Both the position numbers and the translations under genes were made by a program. Below, one piece after another: positions 17,437-24,793 of a stretch of DNA of 32,528 bases. Within the stretch, counting starts at the first letter, position 1. Every line of letters begins with the position of its first letter. Location of the stretch: positions 1 to 32,528 of the forward strand of contig NZ_JACJSJ010000097.1 of assembly GCF_014698115.1 (NCBI RefSeq), read 5' to 3'. The notes under the pieces were generated by a model, which was not told where the DNA came from, searched no databases, and was given only the letters and a program-made list of their open reading frames with translations. This stretch comes from Nostoc sp. FACHB-973. GTDB taxonomy: Bacteria; Cyanobacteriota; Cyanobacteriia; Cyanobacteriales; Nostocaceae.

Positions 17437-17727
17437 TTTTCTTCAACCCACGAAGGTGGGTTTCGTCTGTGTAGCCGCGAATTCCATTCGCCCGGTATTC
17501 TATTATTGAATAATTCCGTAAAACTTGCTCTCATTTTCCTTCAACCTACGAAGGTGGGTTTCGTCTGTGTAGCCGCGAATTCCATTCGCCCGGTATTCTA
17601 TTATTAAATAATTCCGTAAAACTTGCTCTCATTTTCCTTCAACCCACGAAGGTGGGTTTCGTCTGTGTAGCCGCGAATTCCATTCGCCCGGTATTCCATT
17701 CGCCCGGTATTCCATTTGCCCAGTATT
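17419..17727. repeat. Three 98-bp tandem repeats carrying REP hairpins and the RAYT start codon
   Basis: Copies begin at 17419, 17517 and 17615 (the third is partly altered). Each holds the complement of the RAYT start (ATGAGAGCAAGTTTTACG), the hairpin AACCCACGAAGGTGGGTT (second copy with one change), CTGTGTAGCCGCG and the stem GCGAATTCCATTCGC. The end near 17675-17716 has three further copies of a 16-bp piece, ATTCGCCCGGTATTCC. The upstream copies can start only a seven-codon peptide before a stop. Confidence 0.9.
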
Positions 17728-19380
17728 CTATTCTTCTGAATCTTTCTTTTTAAATTTCATACTTGCCCAAGTTAACTGTTTATCACTTTTCGCTTCATTT
17801 ACCTCATTAATTGGTGGAACATCACCCAAAGTCATCTGCTTGACCTTTGCAACATCACCTTGACTAACTGCTTCGCTTAATTCGCGTTTCAAACGAGCAT
17901 TTTTAATCGCTTCTTCTGGGGAACGGGAACTTGTATTAAAACATTTTTCTAGAGCTTCATATATTCCGACGCGACGAGTCTTTTTGCGATACTGGCGTTC
18001 TGTATCTAACAATTTCGCCATAAGTTCCAATTGCATGGCGTCACCTTCACAGATTTCTTCTAATACTATCCATTCATCACGACCTAGTAGGCTATAGTCA
18101 GCACCAGGACGGGGATCTTGAAATTCTTCACCAGTTATTTCTTGATAAATACGGGGTAAGCTATCATCAAATTCGTGTTTTTCTTCTAGCCAAATGCGCC
18201 GAATTTCGCTCATTTCTTCTACAGTTATTAAGGTGATATCGCGCATATTTTCTGGCGCTGTACGACGGATTTTTGTTTGCGCTTCTAATAATCGTCTGAG
18301 CCAATATTCCCGCCAATATTTAGTATAAGGGCCATGAATTGGTTCAATAGAGGATTCACCATCTACATGACGCTCAAAAAGTTGGACTTCTCCCCAAATG
18401 CGACGGAAGTCTCTTTTATCGCGGTCATCTCTGTTATCTAATTCATTCCGGATATCTAATAGAGGCTGCATCCATTCTTTTTCTTCATCATTTTGAATCA
18501 TTGCCTCCATTGATTTATCTTTACTAACAATTGTGCAAACCCAGCAACCAAATCGAGAATCACCACAGCTAGCAGTAGAAGTATCAACAACTAGAGGACA
18601 TTCATTATCTGCTGTTGCACCTCGATACATGGTGAATAAGTCTTTGTTACTATAACCCCAAGGGTTTTGCCACTGATTTAGGTAAATCCAAACTTCATCT
18701 GTACGCCAATCTTCTATGGGGCTATAAATTAAAGAATTAGGCAAGCTTGCACTATGGTAAAGCAGAGATGTGGGTGAACTTGAATCAGAAATAAGGCGAT
18801 CTTTTAGGCTACCTGCTTGATGCTTTTCCATTGAGATAGCACGTTTAATACTTTCAGCCTTGCGCGTACCTAAAACAAGAATAACTTCCCCATTTACTCT
18901 AACCACATCACGGATAAAGCGGTTAGAAGGATGAATTTTCAGGCGGTCTGTACACCAACGAAATTTTCCTCGCGGGGTTGGATAACCTTTACCAATCAAA
19001 CTTACCCAGAATGTCTCTTTGATTTCTGGTTGTAATAAATGGGGTTCAATGGGCATTTGTTGTTCTTTAGCAGCAACCCTCATCCTTTCTAAGGATTTGC
19101 GTACCCAAACTGAAACTACAGGGTTTTCTACCAGTGTGTCAGTTGTAATAACATGAATAGTCTTTTTTCGCTTTTCAAATGGTAATGCTGCGATCGCATT
19201 CCAGATCAGCTGTAAAGTAGCAGTACTGTCTTTGCCACCTGAATAGCCTACTACCCAAGGTATCTGATCCAAACTGTACAATTCTTGAATTTCAGTGGTG
19301 AGAGCTTGGATGTAGTCCACTAACTCTGCTACAGTACGTGTTTGCTGACCTTTATTTTCTGCTTGTTGTGCTGTAGTCAT
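17728..19380 (-). CDS. dndC: DNA sulfur modification protein DndC (PAPS reductase-like)
   Basis: The start at 19380 (MTTAQQAENKG, 550 residues) is chosen over an ATG at 19425 because a strong ribosome binding site (GAGAGAGGGAGAA) immediately precedes it. The PP-loop VGYSGGKDST (residues 47-53 for SGGKDST) is that of PAPS reductase/ATP pyrophosphatase folds, and four Cys in a CX10CX6CX2C pattern (CPLVVDTSTASC to FGCWVC) are likely iron-sulfur ligands, as in characterised DndC. DndC activates the DNA backbone for sulfur transfer. It is the first gene of the minus-strand dnd run, divergent from dndB across a 184-bp region. No dndA is nearby; a general IscS-type desulfurase would have to supply sulfur. 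Confidence 0.95.
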   Translation of the reverse strand: MTTAQQAENKGQQTRTVAELVDYIQALTTEIQELYSLDQIPWVVGYSGGKDSTATLQLIWNAIAALPFEKRKKTIHVITTDTLVENPVVSVWVRKSLERMRVAAKEQQMPIEPHLLQPEIKETFWVSLIGKGYPTPRGKFRWCTDRLKIHPSNRFIRDVVRVNGEVILVLGTRKAESIKRAISMEKHQAGSLKDRLISDSSSPTSLLYHSASLPNSLIYSPIEDWRTDEVWIYLNQWQNPWGYSNKDLFTMYRGATADNECPLVVDTSTASCGDSRFGCWVCTIVSKDKSMEAMIQNDEEKEWMQPLLDIRNELDNRDDRDKRDFRRIWGEVQLFERHVDGESSIEPIHGPYTKYWREYWLRRLLEAQTKIRRTAPENMRDITLITVEEMSEIRRIWLEEKHEFDDSLPRIYQEITGEEFQDPRPGADYSLLGRDEWIVLEEICEGDAMQLELMAKLLDTERQYRKKTRRVGIYEALEKCFNTSSRSPEEAIKNARLKRELSEAVSQGDVAKVKQMTLGDVPPINEVNEAKSDKQLTWASMKFKKKDSEE

Positions 19381-19430
19381 TTCTCCCTCTCTCTGAAAAC
19401 ATGGGTGTAACTTCATTTTTTCCATCTAAG

Positions 19431-19460
19431 TGCATGGAATTATCGGCTACACAGGTGCAA
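19431..19460. repeat. Diverged copy of the REP element upstream of dndC
   Basis: TGCATGGAATTATCGGCTACACAGG-type sequence matches the REP unit at 16911 (GCGAATGGAATTCGCGGCTACACAGG) with a few changes that break the GCGAAT stem. It lies within the dndB-dndC divergent region, so the RAYT family has acted on both sides of dndC. Confidence 0.65.
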
Positions 19461-19474
19461 TATATTTACTTACG

Positions 19475-19506
19475 TAACAATAAAGTTTTTAAAAACTTTA
19501 TTGTTA
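19475..19506. promoter_or_regulatory. 32-bp perfect palindrome in the dndB/dndC divergent promoter
   Basis: The left arm TAACAATAAAGTTTTT (19475-19490) is followed without a spacer by its exact complement (19491-19506). It lies 94 bp upstream of the dndC ATG and 58 bp upstream of the dndB ATG, where both promoters should be. DndB is a known transcriptional regulator of dnd operons in other bacteria, so DndB or another dimeric factor may bind here. A terminator is unlikely between divergent starts. The protein that binds it is inferred. Confidence 0.6.
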
Positions 19507-19564
19507 ATACTCAATTTTTTGGACAATCAAACTATATATTACTACTTCGTTTTTAAAAATTAAC

Positions 19565-21163
19565 ATGAAAGATAGTACATCTGACCCAACCGCTGACATC
19601 GCTAGAGAGTACCTAGAACGGGAAAACAAGGAAAAACAGGTACTCGCTTTACTGCTGGAGAAGTTTTTAGGCAAAAAGGATCAAATTCTCGTTCAAAAAA
19701 CCGAGATGGGTGGCACTGAGGCTTATGTTAGCTCCGTTACATTGGAATGGTTTGCAGGTCGTGTTCACTTCGCCTCTGGCTTACCTCTGTTTCAAAAAAA
19801 ATACAATCCAGAGACAGAGAATATCGAGATTGACGCGGATAGTATTGATGAAATTCAGCAGCGTCCCCTTGATTGGTCACGTCAAGCACCGCTAGTGCAG
19901 TATTTAGCGGCTCGACACAATCACAAGTTTCCACCGGTGCTAGTGGTGATTAATCAACCCTGGGTGGATAATCCCAAAGCTGCTGAATGGGATAGTGAAG
20001 GACGCGCCACTAAGTCTACTACTGATTTCATCCCCTTAGATAAGGACGCTAAAGTAGGTCTGCTAAATATTTCTGAAGATGATGTAACCATTTATGCACT
20101 AGATGGTCAACATCGATTAATGGGTGTACAGGGGTTGATGGAGTTAATTAAAACTCGTAAACTTCAACGTTATAAAAAAGATAAAGCTGCTGATGACAGT
20201 TTTATTACAGTCAATGATTTGATACAAAAATACCAAGTAGACCTTGCTTACTTACAAAATTTACCCAAGGAAAAAATTGGTATTGAGTTCATCTGTGCGG
20301 TAGCGGCTGGGGAAACTCGCACCGAGGCGAGGCGGAGGGTGAGATCGATTTTTGTTCATGTCAACTTGATGGCTGCACCGTTGACTAAAGGTCAGCTAAC
20401 ACAGTTGAATGAAGATGATGGTTTTGCGATCGTTGCTAGAAAAATCGCAGTTACACATCCATTATTAGAACAACGACAAGAGCGCAATCCCCGTGTTAAT
20501 TGGAATAGTGCAACAGTGGCTTCCAATTCTACAGTTTTGACGACATTACAAGCTCTGCAAGACATGTCTGAGCGATATTTGAGTCAAAAGTTCCCTCATT
20601 GGAAACCCTTGGAGAAAGGTCTAATTCCTATGCGTCCAGAGGACGAAGAACTTGAGCAAGGGATTGAAGAATTCAGAAAGCTATTTGATTCTTTGGCTAA
20701 CCTTCCCAGTTATAAAATTTTGGAACATGAGGATACACCAGCTTTGCGGCGGTTCAGCTTTGAGAAGGATGGAGGTGAAGGAAATATGCTTTTTCGTCCA
20801 GTTGCTCAAGTTGCATTAGCCCAAGCGTTGGGAATTTTAGTATTTAAAAAAGGTTTTTCTCTGGTAGATATTTTTAAGAAGCTGCGGAAGTTTGACCAAC
20901 AAGGTGGTTTTAGTGGTATGGAGTATCCGCAATCTCTCTGGTATGGGGTTTTGTATGACCCAAATAAAAAGCGGGTGCAGGTTGCTGGACGAGATTTGGC
21001 GGCGAAGTTATTGGTTTATATCCTGGGTGGAATTCAGGAACAGATGGAACGTGCTGAACTTCGTAAGGCTTTGGCGGATGCTAGGACTGTGGAAGATAAA
21101 ACGATAGGTTTTGATGGCAAGTTTGTTGAACCTAAGCAAGTAGGGCTTCCATCTGTCCTGTAA
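19565..21163 (+). CDS. dndB: DndB-like DGQHR-domain protein
   Basis: The 532-residue protein has the DGQHR motif at residues 180-184 (YALDGQHRLMG) and the later LPKEKIGIEF and RRRVRSIFVHVN stretches of DGQHR/DndB proteins. Classical DndB proteins are shorter (about 360-400 residues), so this may be a long dnd-linked DGQHR variant rather than a strict DndB orthologue. In other systems DndB represses dnd genes and influences where the modification is placed. It is divergent from dndC and converges on the HNH nuclease gene with no base between the two stop codons. A ribosome binding site before the ATG is not clear. Confidence 0.8.
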   Translation: MKDSTSDPTADIAREYLERENKEKQVLALLLEKFLGKKDQILVQKTEMGGTEAYVSSVTLEWFAGRVHFASGLPLFQKKYNPETENIEIDADSIDEIQQRPLDWSRQAPLVQYLAARHNHKFPPVLVVINQPWVDNPKAAEWDSEGRATKSTTDFIPLDKDAKVGLLNISEDDVTIYALDGQHRLMGVQGLMELIKTRKLQRYKKDKAADDSFITVNDLIQKYQVDLAYLQNLPKEKIGIEFICAVAAGETRTEARRRVRSIFVHVNLMAAPLTKGQLTQLNEDDGFAIVARKIAVTHPLLEQRQERNPRVNWNSATVASNSTVLTTLQALQDMSERYLSQKFPHWKPLEKGLIPMRPEDEELEQGIEEFRKLFDSLANLPSYKILEHEDTPALRRFSFEKDGGEGNMLFRPVAQVALAQALGILVFKKGFSLVDIFKKLRKFDQQGGFSGMEYPQSLWYGVLYDPNKKRVQVAGRDLAAKLLVYILGGIQEQMERAELRKALADARTVEDKTIGFDGKFVEPKQVGLPSVL

Positions 21164-22105
21164 TTATGCTTGAAATATATTTTGGCGATGCCATTGCAGC
21201 GCTTCCAGTTCTGGAAAGTATTGCTCTGTATTTGGTAGAAGTATTGTTTCACCATGAAAATCTTTCATAGCTTTAGTATGAGGAGATGCTTCTTCCAAAT
21301 CATTACTAACTATAATTTTGTATTGCTCATCTACAGTAAACCAACCCCTATCAAATGCCCAATGATGGTTTTTGCAAAGAGAAATTCCATTATGAATTTT
21401 ATTATCATAGAACTGTGAAAATGGTTTGATATGGGCGCCATCCACTATATTTTGATTTACTTTCTTAGTTACTTTTAGCCCACAAAAGGCACATCTGTAA
21501 TCATAAATATGTACAATGGCTTTCCGAAAGAAAGCATTTCTAATAACTGCTCGTTTCAAAGTCCACCTTGGATTAGTCTCTAAAATTCCTGTTTCAATTA
21601 ATTTTTTTATCTCTACTGCGTCATCTTGAAAAGTTTGATTTATTTGTAAAATAGCTTCTAAATCATTTTCATTATCAGAAAAGAAAGCTGCCACAAGTGC
21701 GTCAATTAGTTCTTTTCTGTAAAATTCATCTTGCAAAAACTTAAATAATTCATTGTCTAGATATGCGTATTCAACAGCCCCCTTTAGTTTGTTAATTGTT
21801 TTTGGCTGTAACCCATTAAATTCAGGCTTAAATTTTAAGTACCAAAAGCCCTCATTTTGTAGATGAAAGAAAGGATAGTGTAAACCACCTTTGTAAGTCG
21901 GAGAACCGATTACATTCCAATAACTCTCAAATGTTTGAATTAATTCGTCTGAAACTGGGATCTCATTAGTAGTAATGACACCTCGCGCAATCAAATCAAT
22001 TACAGATAAAAGTAATATTGGTTTATATTGAGCATTACCACGTTTCCGACTAATACTCACATTTAATTCAGCAAAGTGTTGACAATAATATGCTATATTT
22101 TTCAT
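21164..22105 (-). CDS. HNH endonuclease with predicted phosphorothioate-DNA-binding (SBD-like) domain
   Basis: The N-terminal half resembles the sulfur-binding domain of ScoMcrA-type enzymes: RKRGNAQYKPILLL (residues 20-33), then HYPFFHLQNEGFWYL (76-90) and an AFF motif at 140-142. In ScoMcrA the Tyr-Pro of this block forms the pocket that holds the sulfur; here they would be Y77-P78. The C-terminal half is an HNH nuclease with zinc ligands C205, C208, C244 and H247, and catalytic candidates H225 (DGAHI), N239 and H248. The closing WHRQNIF is also shared with that family. It is 31 bp downstream of a dnd-associated gene and converges on dndB. A nuclease that reads phosphorothioate DNA should be dangerous in a Dnd-positive cell, so it must be restrained or context-selective. 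Confidence 0.82.
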   Translation of the reverse strand: MKNIAYYCQHFAELNVSISRKRGNAQYKPILLLSVIDLIARGVITTNEIPVSDELIQTFESYWNVIGSPTYKGGLHYPFFHLQNEGFWYLKFKPEFNGLQPKTINKLKGAVEYAYLDNELFKFLQDEFYRKELIDALVAAFFSDNENDLEAILQINQTFQDDAVEIKKLIETGILETNPRWTLKRAVIRNAFFRKAIVHIYDYRCAFCGLKVTKKVNQNIVDGAHIKPFSQFYDNKIHNGISLCKNHHWAFDRGWFTVDEQYKIIVSNDLEEASPHTKAMKDFHGETILLPNTEQYFPELEALQWHRQNIFQA

Positions 22106-22136
22106 ACTTAATAACTTAATTAAGAAAACAAAAAAA

Positions 22137-22607
22137 TCAATTTAAGAATTTACTGAGGTCAAATTCTTCTTCTAGCTGTTCTTTTGTTCCTCTTTCAGAA
22201 ATCAGAACTAATAGAAGTCGCTCTGAGTAGTCAACAGAACCCCGTAATTCATTTTGCAATATCTCCAATCCACCATTAGCGTATTCTTCAAATATTTGAG
22301 TACGTTTATCCTCATCTTGTTCTTCTCTAGATGAGAGGATGTTGATATCTTGAGTTTCATTGATTCCTAATAATTTAATGATTAGGTCATATCCCAACGA
22401 AGCAAAATTCTCTTGTGGAATTGGAGATGGTTCTCTTTTTGTAGTTTCCCCCAAAGGAACGCGCTTTTTATATTTAACGCCCAATGCTGCTGCAAACACC
22501 ATAACTTCTACATAAGTTTGAAAAGGCCCAGTTGTGTCTTTTGATGCGACTAGAGATTTCACCAACTCAGCCTTATCTTTAGCAACCCTGATTCTATTTG
22601 CAGCCAT
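22137..22607 (-). CDS. DNA phosphorothioation-associated protein 4-like
   Basis: This 156-residue soluble protein has the stretches TGPFQTYVEVMVFAAALGVKYKKRVPLGE, FEEYANGGLEILQNELRG and VDYSERLLLVL, which I recognise from the dnd-linked family of unknown function often called dnd_assoc_4. Its molecular role is unknown. It is upstream of the HNH nuclease with a 31-bp gap, so the two are probably made together; it may act as adaptor, inhibitor or specificity factor for the nuclease. That pairing is inference. The family name is from memory and should be checked with the corresponding profile. Confidence 0.75.
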   Translation of the reverse strand: MAANRIRVAKDKAELVKSLVASKDTTGPFQTYVEVMVFAAALGVKYKKRVPLGETTKREPSPIPQENFASLGYDLIIKLLGINETQDINILSSREEQDEDKRTQIFEEYANGGLEILQNELRGSVDYSERLLLVLISERGTKEQLEEEFDLSKFLN

Positions 22608-22769
22608 TGTTTTTATATATACTGTGTTGCTATTTTAACCTAAATCCAAAAATGCCCGCACCTTTATCTGCATTATTTTATACTAGTAAAAGGGCGATCG
22701 CTTAAACAAACAAATTATCCACTAACATAGTCAATCTTCCCTCTCTTCCCTCTGCGCCTTTGCGCGAAA

Positions 22770-24668
22770 TCACCCCTCCGTTCTCACCGTCAAAACTTGC
22801 GGCGGCGTAGAATCTGGAGGATACAAAAAGTCCACCTGTACTTCTCGCTTCCCACCCGCCAACATCTTCAACGTCGCCAACGGTTCACCGGTTTGTCCTC
22901 GACGCTGTACCAAATGCACATAGCGCGTCTTTTCCACACCATTATCATCGATGTAACGCACCCGCACCGTTCCCCGAAAGAATATCTGTTCTACACCTGG
23001 CTTTAAAAACAGCAGTCTATCTGTTCCCCCTTCATCCTTCACAGGAGTCTGGATTGATACAGTCACCGTCTGAGTTTGATTAGTAATATTTCTGAGGGGT
23101 AAAGTCAGATTATATTCAACACCATAGTTACTGTGAGCAAAGTACGCCGTATCAGGATAGCGTTTTAACATAGCTGCACTTTGAATTTGTCCAGTGCTGA
23201 GAGTAATTAAATGTACAGTTCCCAAAGGATAAGAAAACGCCTTTCCTGTTTGGGGTATGGTTAATTCAGACACATTGGGATTATCCGTAAGCTGTGTTTG
23301 CCATTGCGTTCCTTGGGAGACACCGGCGACGCGACTAAATACCGTTGGTTCTCTGGGAGGGTCGAGAGGTGTGGGAATGGGGTCACGCTTTCCTGCTAAA
23401 CTGCCTGTATCCAGAAGCTTTTGCCACTCGGCTAAGGTGGGGGAGCGATCGCTATTCTTAACTAAATTTGCTACATAAACTGGGCTACTACTTGCCAAAC
23501 GCATCATCGTCGTGCGACCGTTAGAAGCAGGAGCCTGTACGGGAATGGGTAAATTCGCTAAGATTTGAGTTTCTTTTGGTGCTATAACCAGCTTTTCGGG
23601 AAAAATCCCTTGCCTAACTCCCCGCAACACATCATTCATTGTGCGATCGCCTGGCCCAGAGTAAACTGTACCTTGGGGATTATCCACCACATCAGGTAAA
23701 GCGATAAATGGTGCTTCTCTGGTAAGGTAACTAGCTGCTTGTAATACTTGCAGTGTCACAGGTTCATTTCCTGGATTATGTACGATTATCCCTTGGTAAA
23801 CAGTGCGGTTTTCGGCTGGTGTTTGTGCCCTGACGATATGATGAGCAAATAAATCAAATCTGCCTTGAAAAGAATAATTTAAATGTGCTTCCTGTACTTG
23901 TTTCCCATCTGGAGGGAAAGTTGATAGTAAAATTCCTTCAGTTGTTACTAGTTCGGGACTATTGCTGTTAAAGGTGGGAATAATATCGAGTTTTCCTGGT
24001 AAAGGGCGTACTTCTTGGGGATGTACATCGATTCCGGCAATATATTGTGGGGGAACCGTGTAGATATTTAACGCCCGACATATCAAAGCAGCAACTTCGC
24101 CCCTAGTAGCGCTTTGCAGTGGCTTTAGTTGTTTGACATTGGGATAATTGACAACAATACTATTAATAGTGGCAGATGCGATCGCATTTTGGGCATAGTT
24201 AGGAATTTGTCCTGCATCATTGAAATATTGCTGTAATATCTGTATTGGGTTGGACACAGAACTGTAATTTTTTCCACCAGCTACGACACCAATGATTTGG
24301 GCGCGAGGAATTGGTTGGTTAGGCTGGAAAATTCCACCAGGATAACCAGAAAAAAATCCCTTTTGGTAAGCATTAGAAATTGCTTGATTTGCCCAATAAT
24401 TACTGGGTACATCTTTAAATGTCGTAGCAGTACGTTTCACTGGTGAATCAGGAAAAGCATTTAGCATCAACACTGCTGCTTCGGCGCGTGTCACCGTTGC
24501 TTCTGGGCGAAAGCTACCATCAGGGTAGCCTGTAATAAGTTTACGATCTCCTAATTGCTGGACACAATTTTTTGCCCAATGGCTTTGGGTGTCGGAAAAG
24601 GCTAGGGTGTTGGGAGTTGATAGAGTTAAGAGAAAGACGACGACTACTGAAGTTTTTTTGAGGAGCAT
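22770..24668 (-). CDS. SLH-domain and DUF3370 surface protein
   Basis: A signal peptide (MLLKKTSVVVVFLLTLSTPN, cleavage near TLA|FSD) precedes two clear SLH domains (FSDTQSHWAKNC...TRAEAAVLMLNAF; FKDVPSNYWANQAISNAY...PRAQIIGVVAG) and a third, weaker one (about 160-200). From about residue 215, starting VHPQEVRPLPGKLDIIPTFN, the protein fits the cyanobacterial DUF3370 family. SLH domains bind the cell wall, so it is an envelope protein. It has no known link to DNA modification and splits the dnd island in two; it is likely an older chromosomal gene that the island grew around, or a passenger. Confidence 0.85.
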   Translation of the reverse strand: MLLKKTSVVVVFLLTLSTPNTLAFSDTQSHWAKNCVQQLGDRKLITGYPDGSFRPEATVTRAEAAVLMLNAFPDSPVKRTATTFKDVPSNYWANQAISNAYQKGFFSGYPGGIFQPNQPIPRAQIIGVVAGGKNYSSVSNPIQILQQYFNDAGQIPNYAQNAIASATINSIVVNYPNVKQLKPLQSATRGEVAALICRALNIYTVPPQYIAGIDVHPQEVRPLPGKLDIIPTFNSNSPELVTTEGILLSTFPPDGKQVQEAHLNYSFQGRFDLFAHHIVRAQTPAENRTVYQGIIVHNPGNEPVTLQVLQAASYLTREAPFIALPDVVDNPQGTVYSGPGDRTMNDVLRGVRQGIFPEKLVIAPKETQILANLPIPVQAPASNGRTTMMRLASSSPVYVANLVKNSDRSPTLAEWQKLLDTGSLAGKRDPIPTPLDPPREPTVFSRVAGVSQGTQWQTQLTDNPNVSELTIPQTGKAFSYPLGTVHLITLSTGQIQSAAMLKRYPDTAYFAHSNYGVEYNLTLPLRNITNQTQTVTVSIQTPVKDEGGTDRLLFLKPGVEQIFFRGTVRVRYIDDNGVEKTRYVHLVQRRGQTGEPLATLKMLAGGKREVQVDFLYPPDSTPPQVLTVRTEG

Positions 24669-24671
24669 TAA

Positions 24672-24768
24672 AATAATTCGTAATTCGTATAGAAGCAGGG
24701 GACTTAAACCCCCAGAATTTGTTAATAAAGGCGGTTATAAACCGCGTCTACTGCGAATTATATTCGCC
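24672..24768. repeat. Heptamers and three adjacent hairpins upstream of the SLH gene
   Basis: After ATTCGTA copies (24675-24690) come three hairpins: GGGG/CCCC (24699-24713), GCGGTT/AACCGC (24732-24746) and GCGAAT/ATTCGC (24754-24768). The third has the same stem as the REP hairpins around the RAYT gene. The cluster lies downstream of the second ATPase gene and may act as its terminator. Confidence 0.75.
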
Positions 24769-24793
24769 CTGGCTCTTTGTTAACACACTGTAA

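Noticed and set aside
17419..17727. Regular repeats looked at as a CRISPR array
   Set aside because: The 98-bp units include spacer-like parts that are identical between copies and carry the transposase start, so they are tandem duplications and not repeat-spacer units.
19381..19425. Upstream start for dndC (15 extra residues)
   Set aside because: The internal ATG at 19380 has a strong ribosome binding site, while the upstream one has none and its added residues are not like DndC.
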